Made by a program: the position numbers and the translations under genes. From the NCBI GenBank assembly GCA_020636575.1, contig JACJXP010000001.1, forward strand, positions 868,001 through 932,000: a stretch of DNA of 64,000 nucleotides. Direction: 5' to 3'. The notes beneath the pieces were generated by a model. The model made no database searches. It was not told the origin of the DNA and worked only from the letters and a program-made list of their open reading frames with translations. Shown here one piece after another: positions 25,558-34,403 of this stretch. This stretch comes from Chitinophagales bacterium. GTDB taxonomy: Bacteria; Bacteroidota; Bacteroidia; Chitinophagales; Chitinophagaceae. Positions within the stretch are counted from its first letter, which is position 1. Every line of letters begins with the position of its first letter.

Positions 25558-27852
25558 TCACATACCGTATTCACTCAGAAACTTGATCCGCATGATCTTT
25601 AACTGCTCCCAGTTAAAATTATAATCCGACAACTCCTCCTGCGCCACCTGCAATGATGAGGTTTCACAACTTTTAAAATATTCAATGATCTCATCCTGGT
25701 CATCCTCATCCAGCATTTCATCAATGGCATAATCCAGGTTCAGCCGGGTGCCGCTGGCGGCAATGCTTTCCATCTCTTCCAACATCTCATCCATCCGCCA
25801 GCCTTTATTTTTTGCAATGGTCTCCAGTGAAACCTTCTTGTCTGTATTCTGAATAATATAAACCTTACTACCGCTCTTGTTCACCACACTTTTCATCACA
25901 AAATCATCAGGCCGTTCTATATTATTGTCTTCTACATATTGTTTGATCAGTTCCACGAATGGTTTTCCATATTTCAACGCCTTACCCTTACTTACGCCCT
26001 GGCATTTTTCAAGACCCTCCATCGTAATGGGGTAAAAAGTAGCCATATCCTGAAGGGATGATTCAAGGAATATCACAAAAGGCGGCAGGCTTTTTTTCTT
26101 TGCTTCTTTCTGGCGCAGATCCTTTAGCATTTCAAAAAGCTGTTCATCTGCGGCAGCGCCGGTTGTTGCTTCTGCTCCCTCTTCATCATCTGCATTGGCG
26201 TTATCATACAGCGTATTGAGTACTATTTTGAAAGATTTAGGTTTCTTCAAAAACGCATCACCTTTTTTGGTGAACTTAAGTACACCATACTCTTCAATAT
26301 CTTTTGATAACAATCCGGCGAGTAGCATTTGCCTGATCAATGAATTCCAGAAATGAGCATCCCTGTCATTACCACTCGCAAAAGCTTTCAGGTTGTCATG
26401 ACGGAACATCTGGATCTGTGGTGTAAGTTTTCCGCTGATGATCTGTACCGTATAATCTGTAGCAAACCGTTCGTCCAGTTCTTTTACTGCTTTTAATACA
26501 AGTACTGCCTCATCTTTTGCTTCCTGATTTTCTTTTGGATGACGGCAGTTATCGCACTGTCCGCAGTTTTCCTGTACATACTCTTCACCGAAATAACTCA
26601 TCAACAGTTTGCGGCGGCAAACTCCTGTTTCAGCAAAAGCTACTGCTTCATTGATCAACTGGGCACCTACTTCTCTTTCACTTAGTGGTTTATCCCGCAT
26701 CAGGTGTTCCAGCTTGCTTACATCCTTATGAGAGTAATGAAGGATACATTTCCCTTCCAATCCATCACGGCCGGCACGGCCTGTTTCCTGGTAATAATTC
26801 TCTATTGATTTGGGGATATTATAGTGTATCACAAAGCGGATATCCGGTTTATCGATCCCCATTCCAAAGGCGATGGTAGCACAGATCACCTGTACATCTT
26901 CACTCAAAAACTGATCCTGCCTGGTGGATCTTAACTTACTATCAAGCCCCGCATGATAAGCCACAGCTTTAATGCCGTTGGCCATCAATATATCGGCAAG
27001 CTCCTCTGTTGTTTTCCGGTTCAGTGTATATATAATGCCACTTTTACCAGCCATACTTTTTACAAAGCGAACAATATTCTCATCTGTTTGAGACTTCTTT
27101 ATTTTCGGCAGTACCTCGTAGTACAGGTTCTCCCTGTTAAAAGAAGATATAAATATATTTGGTTTTTCCAGGTTCAGATTCTTGATAATATCGCTTTGCA
27201 CTTTAGGAGTAGCAGTTGCGGTGAGGGCAATTACCGGTATGTCGGGGTTTATCTGTATCATCATCTCTCTTAACCGGCGGTATTCGGGACGGAAATCATG
27301 GCCCCACTCTGATATACAGTGTGCTTCATCCACAGCAAAAAAGGAGATCTTCAGATCGCTGAAAAATTCAAGGTTGTCTTGCTTTGTCAGTGTTTCCGGT
27401 GCTACATAAAGCATTTTTGTCCTTCCGGTAAGCAGGTCATCGTGTACTTCTTTTATCTCTTTCTTGGTAAGTGTTGAATTCAAAAAATGGGCTATTTCAT
27501 CATTACTGCTGTATCCTCTTACAAGGTCCACCTGGTTCTTCATCAATGCTATCAGCGGTGAAACAATGATAGCCACCCCCTCGCTGACCATGGCTGGTAG
27601 CTGGTAACAGAGGCTTTTGCCCCCGCCTGTAGGCATTATCACAAAAGTATCATGTCCTGCCAACAGGGATTCTATGGCTTTTTCCTGTGTGCCTTTGAAT
27701 TTGCTAAACCCAAAATGCTCCTGCAGAGCAGCGTGGAGATCAAATCTTTTTTTCTTGCTCACTATACCGTTTGTGCTTTCCGTTTGCTTTGTAGCTTTCG
27801 CAGTTTTACCGCCCGAACTTTTGGCAGTGGCTTTTTTAGCAGTTGTTCCCAT
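25558..27852 (-). CDS. recQ: ATP-dependent DNA helicase RecQ
   Basis: 764 residues. Lys/Ala-rich N-terminal tail of about 35 residues precedes the helicase core. Motif 0 FGFSKFKGTQEKAIESLL, Walker A MPTGGGKSLCYQLPA, DEAH box FAVDEAHCISEWGHDFRP, SAT-like ALTATAT, motif V TIAFGMGIDKPDIRFVIH, motif VI YYQETGRAGRDG. Zinc-binding Cys residues follow: CRRKLLMSYFGEEY then CGQCDNCRHP. The RQC region and an HRDC-like segment (VSKGKALKYGKPFVELIKQY) come next, then a C-terminal helical domain of about 100 residues. 3'-5' helicase for recombination and fork repair. A small basic gene follows; kdsD is divergent across 310 bp. Confidence 0.96.
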   Translation of the reverse strand: MGTTAKKATAKSSGGKTAKATKQTESTNGIVSKKKRFDLHAALQEHFGFSKFKGTQEKAIESLLAGHDTFVIMPTGGGKSLCYQLPAMVSEGVAIIVSPLIALMKNQVDLVRGYSSNDEIAHFLNSTLTKKEIKEVHDDLLTGRTKMLYVAPETLTKQDNLEFFSDLKISFFAVDEAHCISEWGHDFRPEYRRLREMMIQINPDIPVIALTATATPKVQSDIIKNLNLEKPNIFISSFNRENLYYEVLPKIKKSQTDENIVRFVKSMAGKSGIIYTLNRKTTEELADILMANGIKAVAYHAGLDSKLRSTRQDQFLSEDVQVICATIAFGMGIDKPDIRFVIHYNIPKSIENYYQETGRAGRDGLEGKCILHYSHKDVSKLEHLMRDKPLSEREVGAQLINEAVAFAETGVCRRKLLMSYFGEEYVQENCGQCDNCRHPKENQEAKDEAVLVLKAVKELDERFATDYTVQIISGKLTPQIQMFRHDNLKAFASGNDRDAHFWNSLIRQMLLAGLLSKDIEEYGVLKFTKKGDAFLKKPKSFKIVLNTLYDNANADDEEGAEATTGAAADEQLFEMLKDLRQKEAKKKSLPPFVIFLESSLQDMATFYPITMEGLEKCQGVSKGKALKYGKPFVELIKQYVEDNNIERPDDFVMKSVVNKSGSKVYIIQNTDKKVSLETIAKNKGWRMDEMLEEMESIAASGTRLNLDYAIDEMLDEDDQDEIIEYFKSCETSSLQVAQEELSDYNFNWEQLKIMRIKFLSEYGM

Positions 27853-28162
27853 TATGTTTATGTTTCTCCGGATCTTGTTTTCCGGTTTGCCCGTTAAGAC
27901 AGGCTCATTTAAGGTAACTATTTTTCACCGTTTCCCGCCAGAGTTTTTTAGTTATTTATTCACTAAAATCAGCCTTTCCGGCCTTCCTGATTCTTCAATA
28001 ATAAAGTAAGCAGTATGATCCTGTGGCGGACCCGCCAGCTTGAAAAGGGCGGCAAAATTACAACCGGAAAGCGAACCGGTAAAAAGTGTTGCGTTAAAGT
28101 TTTTCCGGTCATATAAGTTAAAAATCACTTCTTGTCAAATACTCTAAATTTGCCGCACAATT
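27853..28162. other. Intergenic region between divergent recQ and kdsD
   Basis: 310 bp with no convincing gene. It holds a likely kdsD -7 box near its right end, a minus-strand TAATTTTG at 28053-28060 that could be a recQ -7 box, and a 14-bp inverted repeat TGGCGG/CCGCCA at 28024-28037 of unknown meaning. Confidence 0.5.
28145..28152 (+). promoter_or_regulatory. Putative -7 promoter box of kdsD
   Basis: TAAATTTG matches the Bacteroidota -7 consensus TAnnTTTG exactly and lies 10 bp before the kdsD start. No good -33 TTTG was seen at the expected spacing, so support is from the -7 box only. Confidence 0.5.
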
Positions 28163-29125
28163 ATGCCAGATACAATAAAACAAGTTGCTCTAAGAACCAT
28201 AGAGTTAGAAGCGGAATCCGTATCCGGTCTGGCTTCCGGCATTAATGAAGACTTTGAAAAAGCCGTGCAGGTCATTCATGATTCCCGGGGAAGAGTGGTA
28301 GTAAGCGGTATTGGCAAAAGCGCCGTAATCGCCCAAAAAATTGTGGCCACTTTTAACTCTACCGGCACCCCTTCCATCTTTATGCATGCCGCCGATGCTA
28401 TACATGGTGACCTGGGCATTGTGCAACAGCATGATGTAGTGATCATTATCAGCAAAAGCGGGGAAAGCCCTGAAATAAAAGTGCTGGTACCGCTTATAAA
28501 GAATTTTGGCAACACCCTGATCGCTATGGTAGGTAACACCCATTCCTTCCTGGCGAAAAATGCCAGTATTATTCTCGATACAACAGTGGAACAGGAAGCC
28601 TGTCCCAATAACCTGGCGCCTACTACAAGTACCACTGCCCAATTGGTAATGGGAGATGTGTTGGCAGTTTGCCTGATGGAGATGAATGGATTTAAAAGCG
28701 ATGATTTTGCCAAGTTTCACCCGGGAGGTATGTTGGGTAAAAAACTCTACTTGCGGGTTGCCGATCTGTATAAAGACAATGAAAGACCTGCTGTATCAGC
28801 AGCCGTTTCTTTAAAAGAAGTGATCGTAGAAATGACGCAGAAAAGACTGGGCGTCACAGCTGTTATCGATGAGGCTGATAACCTGCTCGGGATCATTACA
28901 GATGGTGACCTGAGAAGGATGCTGGAAAAAAACACTGCTATTGATAGCATAAAAGCATCAGATATTATGAGCAGCAACCCTAAAACTATTGGACCGGAAG
29001 AGCTGGCAGTGAATGCTTTAGATCTTTTAAGAAAAAATGAAATAACACAATTAGTAGTAACAGAGAATAATAAATACCTCGGTATTATACATTTGCACGA
29101 CCTTATCAAGGAGGGCCTGATTTAA
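28163..29125 (+). CDS. kdsD: D-arabinose 5-phosphate isomerase
   Basis: 320 residues. SIS domain (about 1-200) with VVVSGIGKSAVIAQK, the conserved His in HAADAIHGDLG and ISKSGESPEIK, and CPNNLAPTTSTTAQ; then KFHPGGMLGKKL linker and two CBS domains (about 205-320; LLGIITDGDLRRML and YLGIIHLHDLIKEGL). Converts ribulose 5-phosphate to arabinose 5-phosphate, the first step toward Kdo. Followed by manC 38 bp later, with a hairpin between. kdsB is elsewhere in the window. Confidence 0.95.
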   Translation: MPDTIKQVALRTIELEAESVSGLASGINEDFEKAVQVIHDSRGRVVVSGIGKSAVIAQKIVATFNSTGTPSIFMHAADAIHGDLGIVQQHDVVIIISKSGESPEIKVLVPLIKNFGNTLIAMVGNTHSFLAKNASIILDTTVEQEACPNNLAPTTSTTAQLVMGDVLAVCLMEMNGFKSDDFAKFHPGGMLGKKLYLRVADLYKDNERPAVSAAVSLKEVIVEMTQKRLGVTAVIDEADNLLGIITDGDLRRMLEKNTAIDSIKASDIMSSNPKTIGPEELAVNALDLLRKNEITQLVVTENNKYLGIIHLHDLIKEGLI

Positions 29126-29127
29126 AA

Positions 29128-29149
29128 GGAGATCGGTAACCTGATCTCC
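29128..29149 (+). other. Hairpin between kdsD and manC
   Basis: GGAGATC and GATCTCC arms (7 bp) separated by an 8-base loop that can pair partly. No T tract follows, so it is more likely an mRNA processing or stability element than a terminator. Confidence 0.4.
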
Positions 29150-29163
29150 AGACCTGAATAATT

Positions 29164-30246
29164 ATGAACAAACATCATTACGTAGCGATAATGGCCGGTG
29201 GTATCGGAAGCCGTTTTTGGCCAATGAGCAGAACAAATTTTCCCAAGCAGTTTTTGGATATACTGGGTACCGGCAAAACGTTGATACAACAAACATGGGA
29301 ACGATACAGGCAATTGGTACCGCTGGAGAATATTTATATCATCACGGCAAATGAATATGTAGAGATCGTTAAAGAACAATTACCTGAAATAAACGAGGCT
29401 AATATCCTGGCTGAACCTTTCAGAAAAAATACAGCGCCATGTATTGCTTATATAGCATTCAAGCTCATGGGCAAAGATCCTGAAGCCGTAATGATCGCTG
29501 CGCCGGCAGATAACCTGGTCATAGAAACAGACCAGTTTGTAACCACGGCCCAAAAAGCTTTTGATTTTGTGGATCATATCAATGCGCTGGTAACCATTGG
29601 CGTAAAGCCATCCTATCCAAATACCGGTTATGGTTATATTCAGCATGATAGCATGGAGGCTGCTCCGGATGTTTATAAAGTGAAAACTTTTACAGAAAAG
29701 CCAAACCTGGAACTGGCCAAAGCCTTTATTGCCAGTGGAGATTTTTTGTGGAATGCCGGCATTTTTACCTGGAAAGTAAAGAACATCATCACAGCTTTTG
29801 AAAAACACCTTCCTGAGATGCATGAAGTGTTTGCAGCAGAAAAAGATAAGTTCAACACAGATGAAGAAACAAAAGCGATTGAAGAAATATATCCGCAATG
29901 CACTAATATCTCGGTTGATTTTGGGGTAATGGAAAAAGCAGACAATGTATATGTGATCCCCGCTTCATTTACCTGGAGCGACCTGGGAACCTGGAACAGC
30001 GCCTGGGAAAACAAAGACAAGGATTATTTTGGCAATGCAGTAGTAGGTAAAAAGGTAATGGCTGTAGATGCCAAGAATTGTATGGTGCATGTGCCGGAAA
30101 ACAAACTGGTATTACTGCAGGGACTCGAAGATTTTATCATTGTAGATACTAAAGATGTGTTGCTCATCTGCAAAAAAGAAAAAGAACAGGAAATAAAAGA
30201 ATATGTGGCTGAAGTAAAGAGAAACATGGGCGATAAATTCCTTTAA
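29164..30246 (+). CDS. manC: Mannose-1-phosphate guanylyltransferase
   Basis: 360 residues. Makes GDP-mannose from mannose 1-phosphate and GTP for surface polysaccharides. Motifs: AGGIGSRFWPMSRTNFPKQF (pyrophosphorylase signature), FRKNTAPCIAY, AAPADNLVIE, TFTEKPN, WNAGIFTWK, FTWSDLGTWNS. The isomerase-type C-terminal cupin of the dual-function enzymes is absent: the protein ends after the left-handed helix region, so this is the monofunctional form. Followed by a terminator. Confidence 0.95.
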   Translation: MNKHHYVAIMAGGIGSRFWPMSRTNFPKQFLDILGTGKTLIQQTWERYRQLVPLENIYIITANEYVEIVKEQLPEINEANILAEPFRKNTAPCIAYIAFKLMGKDPEAVMIAAPADNLVIETDQFVTTAQKAFDFVDHINALVTIGVKPSYPNTGYGYIQHDSMEAAPDVYKVKTFTEKPNLELAKAFIASGDFLWNAGIFTWKVKNIITAFEKHLPEMHEVFAAEKDKFNTDEETKAIEEIYPQCTNISVDFGVMEKADNVYVIPASFTWSDLGTWNSAWENKDKDYFGNAVVGKKVMAVDAKNCMVHVPENKLVLLQGLEDFIIVDTKDVLLICKKEKEQEIKEYVAEVKRNMGDKFL

Positions 30247-30269
30247 TAATATTTATTCTAACAGATCGA

Positions 30270-30292
30270 CCCCGGTTTTGCCGGGGTTTTTT
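30270..30292 (+). terminator. Rho-independent terminator after manC
   Basis: CCCCGG / CCGGGG stem with loop TTTTG and six T after it, 24 bp past the stop. Confidence 0.85.
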
Positions 30293-30317
30293 ATTTTTAA
30301 TCAATAAACCTGGGCCT

Positions 30318-31037
30318 ATGTCTTCATTACCTGTCAATAATGTGCTGTTTCTTGATATAGAAACAGTGCCGCAATATTCTGATTACCAGCAAATGCCCGA
30401 GAGCTGGAAAAAGCTTTGGGACCTGAAAGCCCAATACCTTGTTCGTAATAAAGAAGATGAAACCACCGAAAGCATTTATCCGAGGGCAGGGATCTATGCC
30501 GAATTTGGCCGTATTATCTGCATTAGTTGTGGTTATATAACCGGCTCCGCCGCTGATAAAAAGATCACTCTTAAATCTTTTGCCGGTGATGATGAAAAGA
30601 AGATACTGTTTGAATTTGCAGAAATGATAAAGAAATGGTCAGCTGACAGCCCAAAATATTTATGTGCCCACAACGGAAAGGAATTTGATTTTCCTTACTT
30701 ATGTCGCCGCATGATCATTAATGGAGTTGCCATCCCCACATTATTGAATATGTCTGGGAAAAAACCCTGGGAAGTAAATCACCTCGACACCATGGAGCTC
30801 TGGAAATTCGGCGACTTTAAAAGCTATACTTCTTTGAATTTGCTGGCCCATTCTTTAGGCATACCCACGCCTAAAGATGATATTGACGGCAGCATGGTGT
30901 GGGAGGTATACTGGAAAGAAAAAAATCTTGATCGCATTATCACTTACTGCCAGAAAGATGTAGTTACAGTGGCCCAGATATTTTTACGAATGAATGGGGA
31001 ACAATTGATTGTTCCTGAAAACATCGATATAAAATGA
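30318..31037 (+). CDS. Predicted 3'-5' exonuclease, DEDD (PolB-like) family
   Basis: 239 residues, ribonuclease H-like fold. ExoI motif VLFLDIETVPQ (Asp and Glu), ExoII CAHNGKEFDFPYLCRRM (Asp), ExoIII ITYCQKDVVTVAQ (Tyr/Asp). This is the stand-alone PolB-like proofreading exonuclease family widely found in Bacteroidota, with probable role in DNA repair. Overlaps the tag gene by 4 bp (ATGA), linking it to base-excision repair. Confidence 0.88.
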   Translation: MSSLPVNNVLFLDIETVPQYSDYQQMPESWKKLWDLKAQYLVRNKEDETTESIYPRAGIYAEFGRIICISCGYITGSAADKKITLKSFAGDDEKKILFEFAEMIKKWSADSPKYLCAHNGKEFDFPYLCRRMIINGVAIPTLLNMSGKKPWEVNHLDTMELWKFGDFKSYTSLNLLAHSLGIPTPKDDIDGSMVWEVYWKEKNLDRIITYCQKDVVTVAQIFLRMNGEQLIVPENIDIK

Positions 31038-31600
31038 AAGAAAAAAAGCGCTGCCCATGGTGCCTGAAAGATGATCTATACAAAGAATACCATGACAAGG
31101 AATGGGGAACAGCAGTGCATGATGATCAGAAACTATTTGAAATGCTGAACCTGGAAGGCGCACAGGCAGGCCTTAGCTGGTACACCGTATTGACCAAAAG
31201 AGAGAACTACCGGAAAGCTTTTGATAACTGGGATGCAAAAAAGATTGCCCGGTACACTCCTGCAAAAGTGGAGAAACTATTACAGAATGAAGGCATCATC
31301 CGCAACCGGTTAAAAGTAGAAGGTGCCATAAAGAATGCTAAAGCATTTCTTGCCCTGCAAAAAGAGTTTGGCAGTTTTGATCGATACATCTGGCAATTTG
31401 TAAATTATAAACCGATCAATAACCGGCATAAAACATTAAAAACTGTACCGGCAAAAACAGCAGAGAGTGATGCAATGAGTAAAGACCTGCAAAAGCGGGG
31501 ATTTAAATTCGTAGGCTCTACTATTTGTTACGCTTATATGCAAGCGATGGGCATGGTGAATGATCACCTCGTCAGTTGCTGGAAGTATCCTAAAAAATAA
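31034..31600 (+). CDS. tag: DNA-3-methyladenine glycosylase I
   Basis: 188 residues. Removes 3-methyladenine from DNA. Family marks: RCPWCLKDDLYKEYHDKEWG (zinc Cys and start signature), HDDQKLFEMLNLEGAQAGLS, YTVLTKRENYRKAFDNWD, SKDLQKRGFKFVGSTICYAY, and AMGMVNDHLVSC with His/Cys zinc ligands. The 4-bp overlap with the exonuclease gene upstream implies coupling. Confidence 0.95.
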   Translation: MKEKKRCPWCLKDDLYKEYHDKEWGTAVHDDQKLFEMLNLEGAQAGLSWYTVLTKRENYRKAFDNWDAKKIARYTPAKVEKLLQNEGIIRNRLKVEGAIKNAKAFLALQKEFGSFDRYIWQFVNYKPINNRHKTLKTVPAKTAESDAMSKDLQKRGFKFVGSTICYAYMQAMGMVNDHLVSCWKYPKK

Positions 31601-31604
31601 ACTT

Positions 31605-31991
31605 ATGGAACGAATCAATTATTCATCAGGCGCCAAATGGGAAGATATTGTTGGCTATAGCCGTGCGGTGAAAGTGGGAAATATTATTGAGGTAACGGGA
31701 ACCGTAGCGGTAGATGAGAACAATAATCTCGTTGGAGAAAATGATGCCTATGAACAGACCCGGTTCATCATTCAAAAAATAGAAAAAGTATTACAAAATG
31801 CCGGCGCATCATTAAATGATATAGTAAGAACAAGAATGTTTGTTACCGATATTGCCCGCTGGGAAGAATATGGAAAAGCACATGGAGAATTTTTTAAAAA
31901 CATCAAGCCCTGCACCAGTATGATAGAAGTAAAGGGATTAATAGCTCCTGAATATTTAATTGAGATAGAAGCAACTGCCATAATAAATTAA
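31605..31991 (+). CDS. RidA/YjgF-family protein
   Basis: 128 residues from MERINYSSGAKWE; an in-frame Met at 31560 lies inside tag and is not used. Rid proteins hydrolyse reactive enamines/imines (2-aminoacrylate). Motifs: YSRAVKVGNIIEVTGTVAVD, RFIIQKIEKVLQNAGAS, DIVRTRMFVTDI with conserved Arg, IEIEATAI. Lacks the canonical PGP.AP N-terminal RidA block, so it is more like RidB/Rid6-type members. 4 bp after tag, 3 bp before the next gene. Confidence 0.88.
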   Translation: MERINYSSGAKWEDIVGYSRAVKVGNIIEVTGTVAVDENNNLVGENDAYEQTRFIIQKIEKVLQNAGASLNDIVRTRMFVTDIARWEEYGKAHGEFFKNIKPCTSMIEVKGLIAPEYLIEIEATAIIN

Positions 31992-31994
31992 AAG

Positions 31995-32318
31995 ATGGAT
32001 ATTGAAATACTTCGGGATTACTGTCTTTCAAAACCCGGCGCCGAAGAATCGCTTCCTTTCGGACCGGACACACTGGTATTTAAAGTGAAAGGAAAAATAT
32101 TCCTGCTAACAGGGTTGGATAATGAGCCGCTGCGGTTCAATGTAAAATGTGACCCGGAAAAAGCATTGGAATTAAGAGAAGAGTATGCCTGTGTGCAGCC
32201 GGGCTATCACATGAATAAAAAACACTGGAATACTATTGTTGTGAACGGCACTGTTTCCTCCCGTCTTTTAAAAGAATGGATTGACTGGTCGTACAAACTG
32301 GTAAGTGGAAAAAAATAA
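31995..32318 (+). CDS. MmcQ/YjbR-family protein
   Basis: 107 residues. Typical double-wing/CyaY-like fold: LRDYCLSKPGAEESLPFGPD, VFKVKGKIFLLTG, RFNVKCDPEKALELREEY, and GYHMNKKHWNTIVVNG. DNA-binding fold of unknown function. Last gene of a plus-strand run after tag and the Rid gene. Confidence 0.9.
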   Translation: MDIEILRDYCLSKPGAEESLPFGPDTLVFKVKGKIFLLTGLDNEPLRFNVKCDPEKALELREEYACVQPGYHMNKKHWNTIVVNGTVSSRLLKEWIDWSYKLVSGKK

Positions 32319-32321
32319 ATA

Positions 32322-32597
32322 TTAACCTGTTTCAGCAATTTTTCTTTGGGCTTCACCTGAACTGATCACCGGTACTACTTCAAAATCTGAAAGATCATTC
32401 CATTGATCTACCCATAACTGTAATAGTTCCGGGGATTCTGCTTCCATTAACTGGTAACAAACGCTAACAGATTCGTTGATCCAGCTGTTGATATAGTACA
32501 CACCTTGCGGCAACATTCTTCCTCTTTCATCAAACCGTTGATATAAAGCCTTTCCTTTTCCCTCATGAAATCTTTCAATGATGATGTATTGTTTCAT
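32322..32597 (-). CDS. DUF3303-like small protein
   Basis: 91 residues. Sequence MKQYIIIERFHEGKGKALYQ, GRMLPQGVYYINSW and LLQLWVDQWNDLSDFEVVPV resembles DUF3303 (small ferredoxin-like dimeric alpha/beta barrel). No known function. Ends 4 bp after the convergent YjbR gene and lies just downstream of the thioredoxin-like gene on the same strand (8 bp). Confidence 0.78.
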   Translation of the reverse strand: MKQYIIIERFHEGKGKALYQRFDERGRMLPQGVYYINSWINESVSVCYQLMEAESPELLQLWVDQWNDLSDFEVVPVISSGEAQRKIAETG

Positions 32598-32605
32598 AAA
32601 AGCAT

Positions 32606-33145
32606 CTAATGAATCTCATTTTGCCTGAACCTGTCATAGATCGTTTTAAGACCTTTATTATCAATAGAGGATGTTTGTTTTAATACATCGATAAAAAACT
32701 TTACTTCATTTTCAGTAGCCGGGCAGCCGGCATTGTTTCCTTCTGTATCTGTCGCTGCGTTGGCAGGTCTTATTTTTGAATCAGCAACCAAATTCCCGTC
32801 TGCATCAAAAATCAGCCAGTAGGGTATTCCAAGGTCATTGCCCTTGTATTTTGTTAATAATTCCAAAGCGCCGGGTGTTTCCAGGTCTTTTTTATCCTTT
32901 GATTCATACACCGTGAGATGACGTATGACATAATTGTCGTCAAAATACTTTTTACAAACAGGGTCATTCATCGCTGTATCCATTTTATGGCACCAGCCAC
33001 ACCAGGAGGCATGAAAAATAACAAACACTTTTTTGTTTTCTTTGGAAGCCAGTCCCCGGGCTTCTTTTAAGATCTCGTCAGTAGTATGCTGTTGGGAAAA
33101 CAATGTCATTGATATCAACAACAGAGGAAGAAGAATTATTCTCAT
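32606..33145 (-). CDS. Exported thioredoxin-fold protein
   Basis: 179 residues with signal peptide (ending about TLFSQ). Thioredoxin_7-like domain: KKVFVIFHASWCGWCHKMD with CGWC redox site and cis-Pro in DLGIPYWLIFD. A periplasmic thiol reductase or disulfide carrier is likely; the insertion after the fold (PANAATDTEGNNAG) is typical of this Bacteroidota group. First gene of a two-gene minus-strand unit. Confidence 0.85.
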   Translation of the reverse strand: MRIILLPLLLISMTLFSQQHTTDEILKEARGLASKENKKVFVIFHASWCGWCHKMDTAMNDPVCKKYFDDNYVIRHLTVYESKDKKDLETPGALELLTKYKGNDLGIPYWLIFDADGNLVADSKIRPANAATDTEGNNAGCPATENEVKFFIDVLKQTSSIDNKGLKTIYDRFRQNEIH

Positions 33146-33260
33146 GGTTATATTCGGGTTTGATCATGAAAGTTACTGAAACGGTGCCAGATTTACACAA
33201 GGCAATTGTTTATTAAGTTGACATTAACTTTACTATCATTTCATTATTAAATTTTACGAC

Positions 33261-34403
33261 TTGATCATTCAATCAAAGCTTCCACAGGTTGGTACAACGA
33301 TCTTCACAGTAATGAGCCGGCTGGCCACAGAACACAATGCTATCAATCTCGGACAGGGGTTTCCTGATTATCCCATGAGTGAAGAGCTGATCGCATTGGT
33401 GAATGAGGCTATGAAGAATAATTTCAATCAATATCCGCCTATGCCCGGCTGGATACCACTAAGAGAAGCCATCGCAGAGAAAGCTTCTTTTTTATACGGG
33501 GCAAATATTGCTCCTGATACAGAAATCACAATCACTCCGGGAGGAACCTATGCCATTTACTCTGCGCTTACTGCTATTCTTCACCCTGGCGATGAAGTGA
33601 TCGTTTTTGAACCGGGATATGACAGTTATATTCCAAACGTTGAGATAAACGGAGCCAAAGCTATAACGATTGATCTTTTATATCCGGGTTATGGTATTGA
33701 CTGGCCGGCCGTACAGCATGCTATTACGCCAAAAACAAAAGCGATCATTATCAATTCACCGCATAATCCAACCGGTAGTGTGATCGGAGAAAAGGACATC
33801 GAAGAATTGAGAAAGATCGTTGCAGGTAAAAATATTTTCATCATCAGCGATGAAGTATATGAACATTTGATCTTTGATGATATCCCGCATCAAAGCATAC
33901 TTCGCTATCCCGATCTGTTACAGCAAAGTTTTGTCTGCTTTTCGTTTGGCAAAACCTACAATTGTACCGGGTGGAAGCTGGGTTACTGTGTAGCACCGGA
34001 GGCTTTAGCAAAAGAATTCAGAAAAGTACACCAGTTCAATTGCTTTTCCTGCTTTACCCCCACACAGGTAGCGTTAGCAAAATATTTACAGAACAAAGAA
34101 GCTTATTTATCTCTTTCTTCTTTTATGCAGCAAAAGCGGGATTACTTCAAGCAGCTGATGCAACAAACAAAATTCACTATGAGTAATTCATATGGGAGTT
34201 ATTTTATTTGCGGCACCTATGAACATATAACTGATGAAGCTGATACAGACTTTGCCATACGACTTACAAAAGAGGCCGGTGTGGCAACAATCCCGGTCTC
34301 CGTTTTTTACCGGAGCGGAAAAGATGATAAAGTGCTGCGTTTCTGTTTTTCCAAGAAAGAAGAAACATTAGAAAGAGCGGTTGAAAAATTATCCCGTATC
34401 TGA
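33261..34403 (+). CDS. Methionine/glutamine-type aminotransferase (YbdL-like)
   Basis: 380 residues with a TTG start: the conserved N-terminal IIQSKLPQVGTTIF requires it, and the frame closes upstream at 33225 without an ATG. PLP fold type I: INLGQGFPDYPM, YPPMPGWIPLREAIA, ITPGGTYAIYSA, SPHNPTGSVI, ISDEVYEHLI, and Lys231 in FSFGKTYNCTGWKLG which forms the Schiff base. Closest to YbdL/kynurenine transaminase, acting on methionine, glutamine or aromatic residues. One-base overlap (TGATG) with the EamA transporter gene. Confidence 0.9.
   Translation: MIIQSKLPQVGTTIFTVMSRLATEHNAINLGQGFPDYPMSEELIALVNEAMKNNFNQYPPMPGWIPLREAIAEKASFLYGANIAPDTEITITPGGTYAIYSALTAILHPGDEVIVFEPGYDSYIPNVEINGAKAITIDLLYPGYGIDWPAVQHAITPKTKAIIINSPHNPTGSVIGEKDIEELRKIVAGKNIFIISDEVYEHLIFDDIPHQSILRYPDLLQQSFVCFSFGKTYNCTGWKLGYCVAPEALAKEFRKVHQFNCFSCFTPTQVALAKYLQNKEAYLSLSSFMQQKRDYFKQLMQQTKFTMSNSYGSYFICGTYEHITDEADTDFAIRLTKEAGVATIPVSVFYRSGKDDKVLRFCFSKKEETLERAVEKLSRI

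Noticed and set aside
28024..28037. Inverted repeat TGGCGG/CCGCCA as terminator
   Set aside because: It has no T run and lies between divergent genes.
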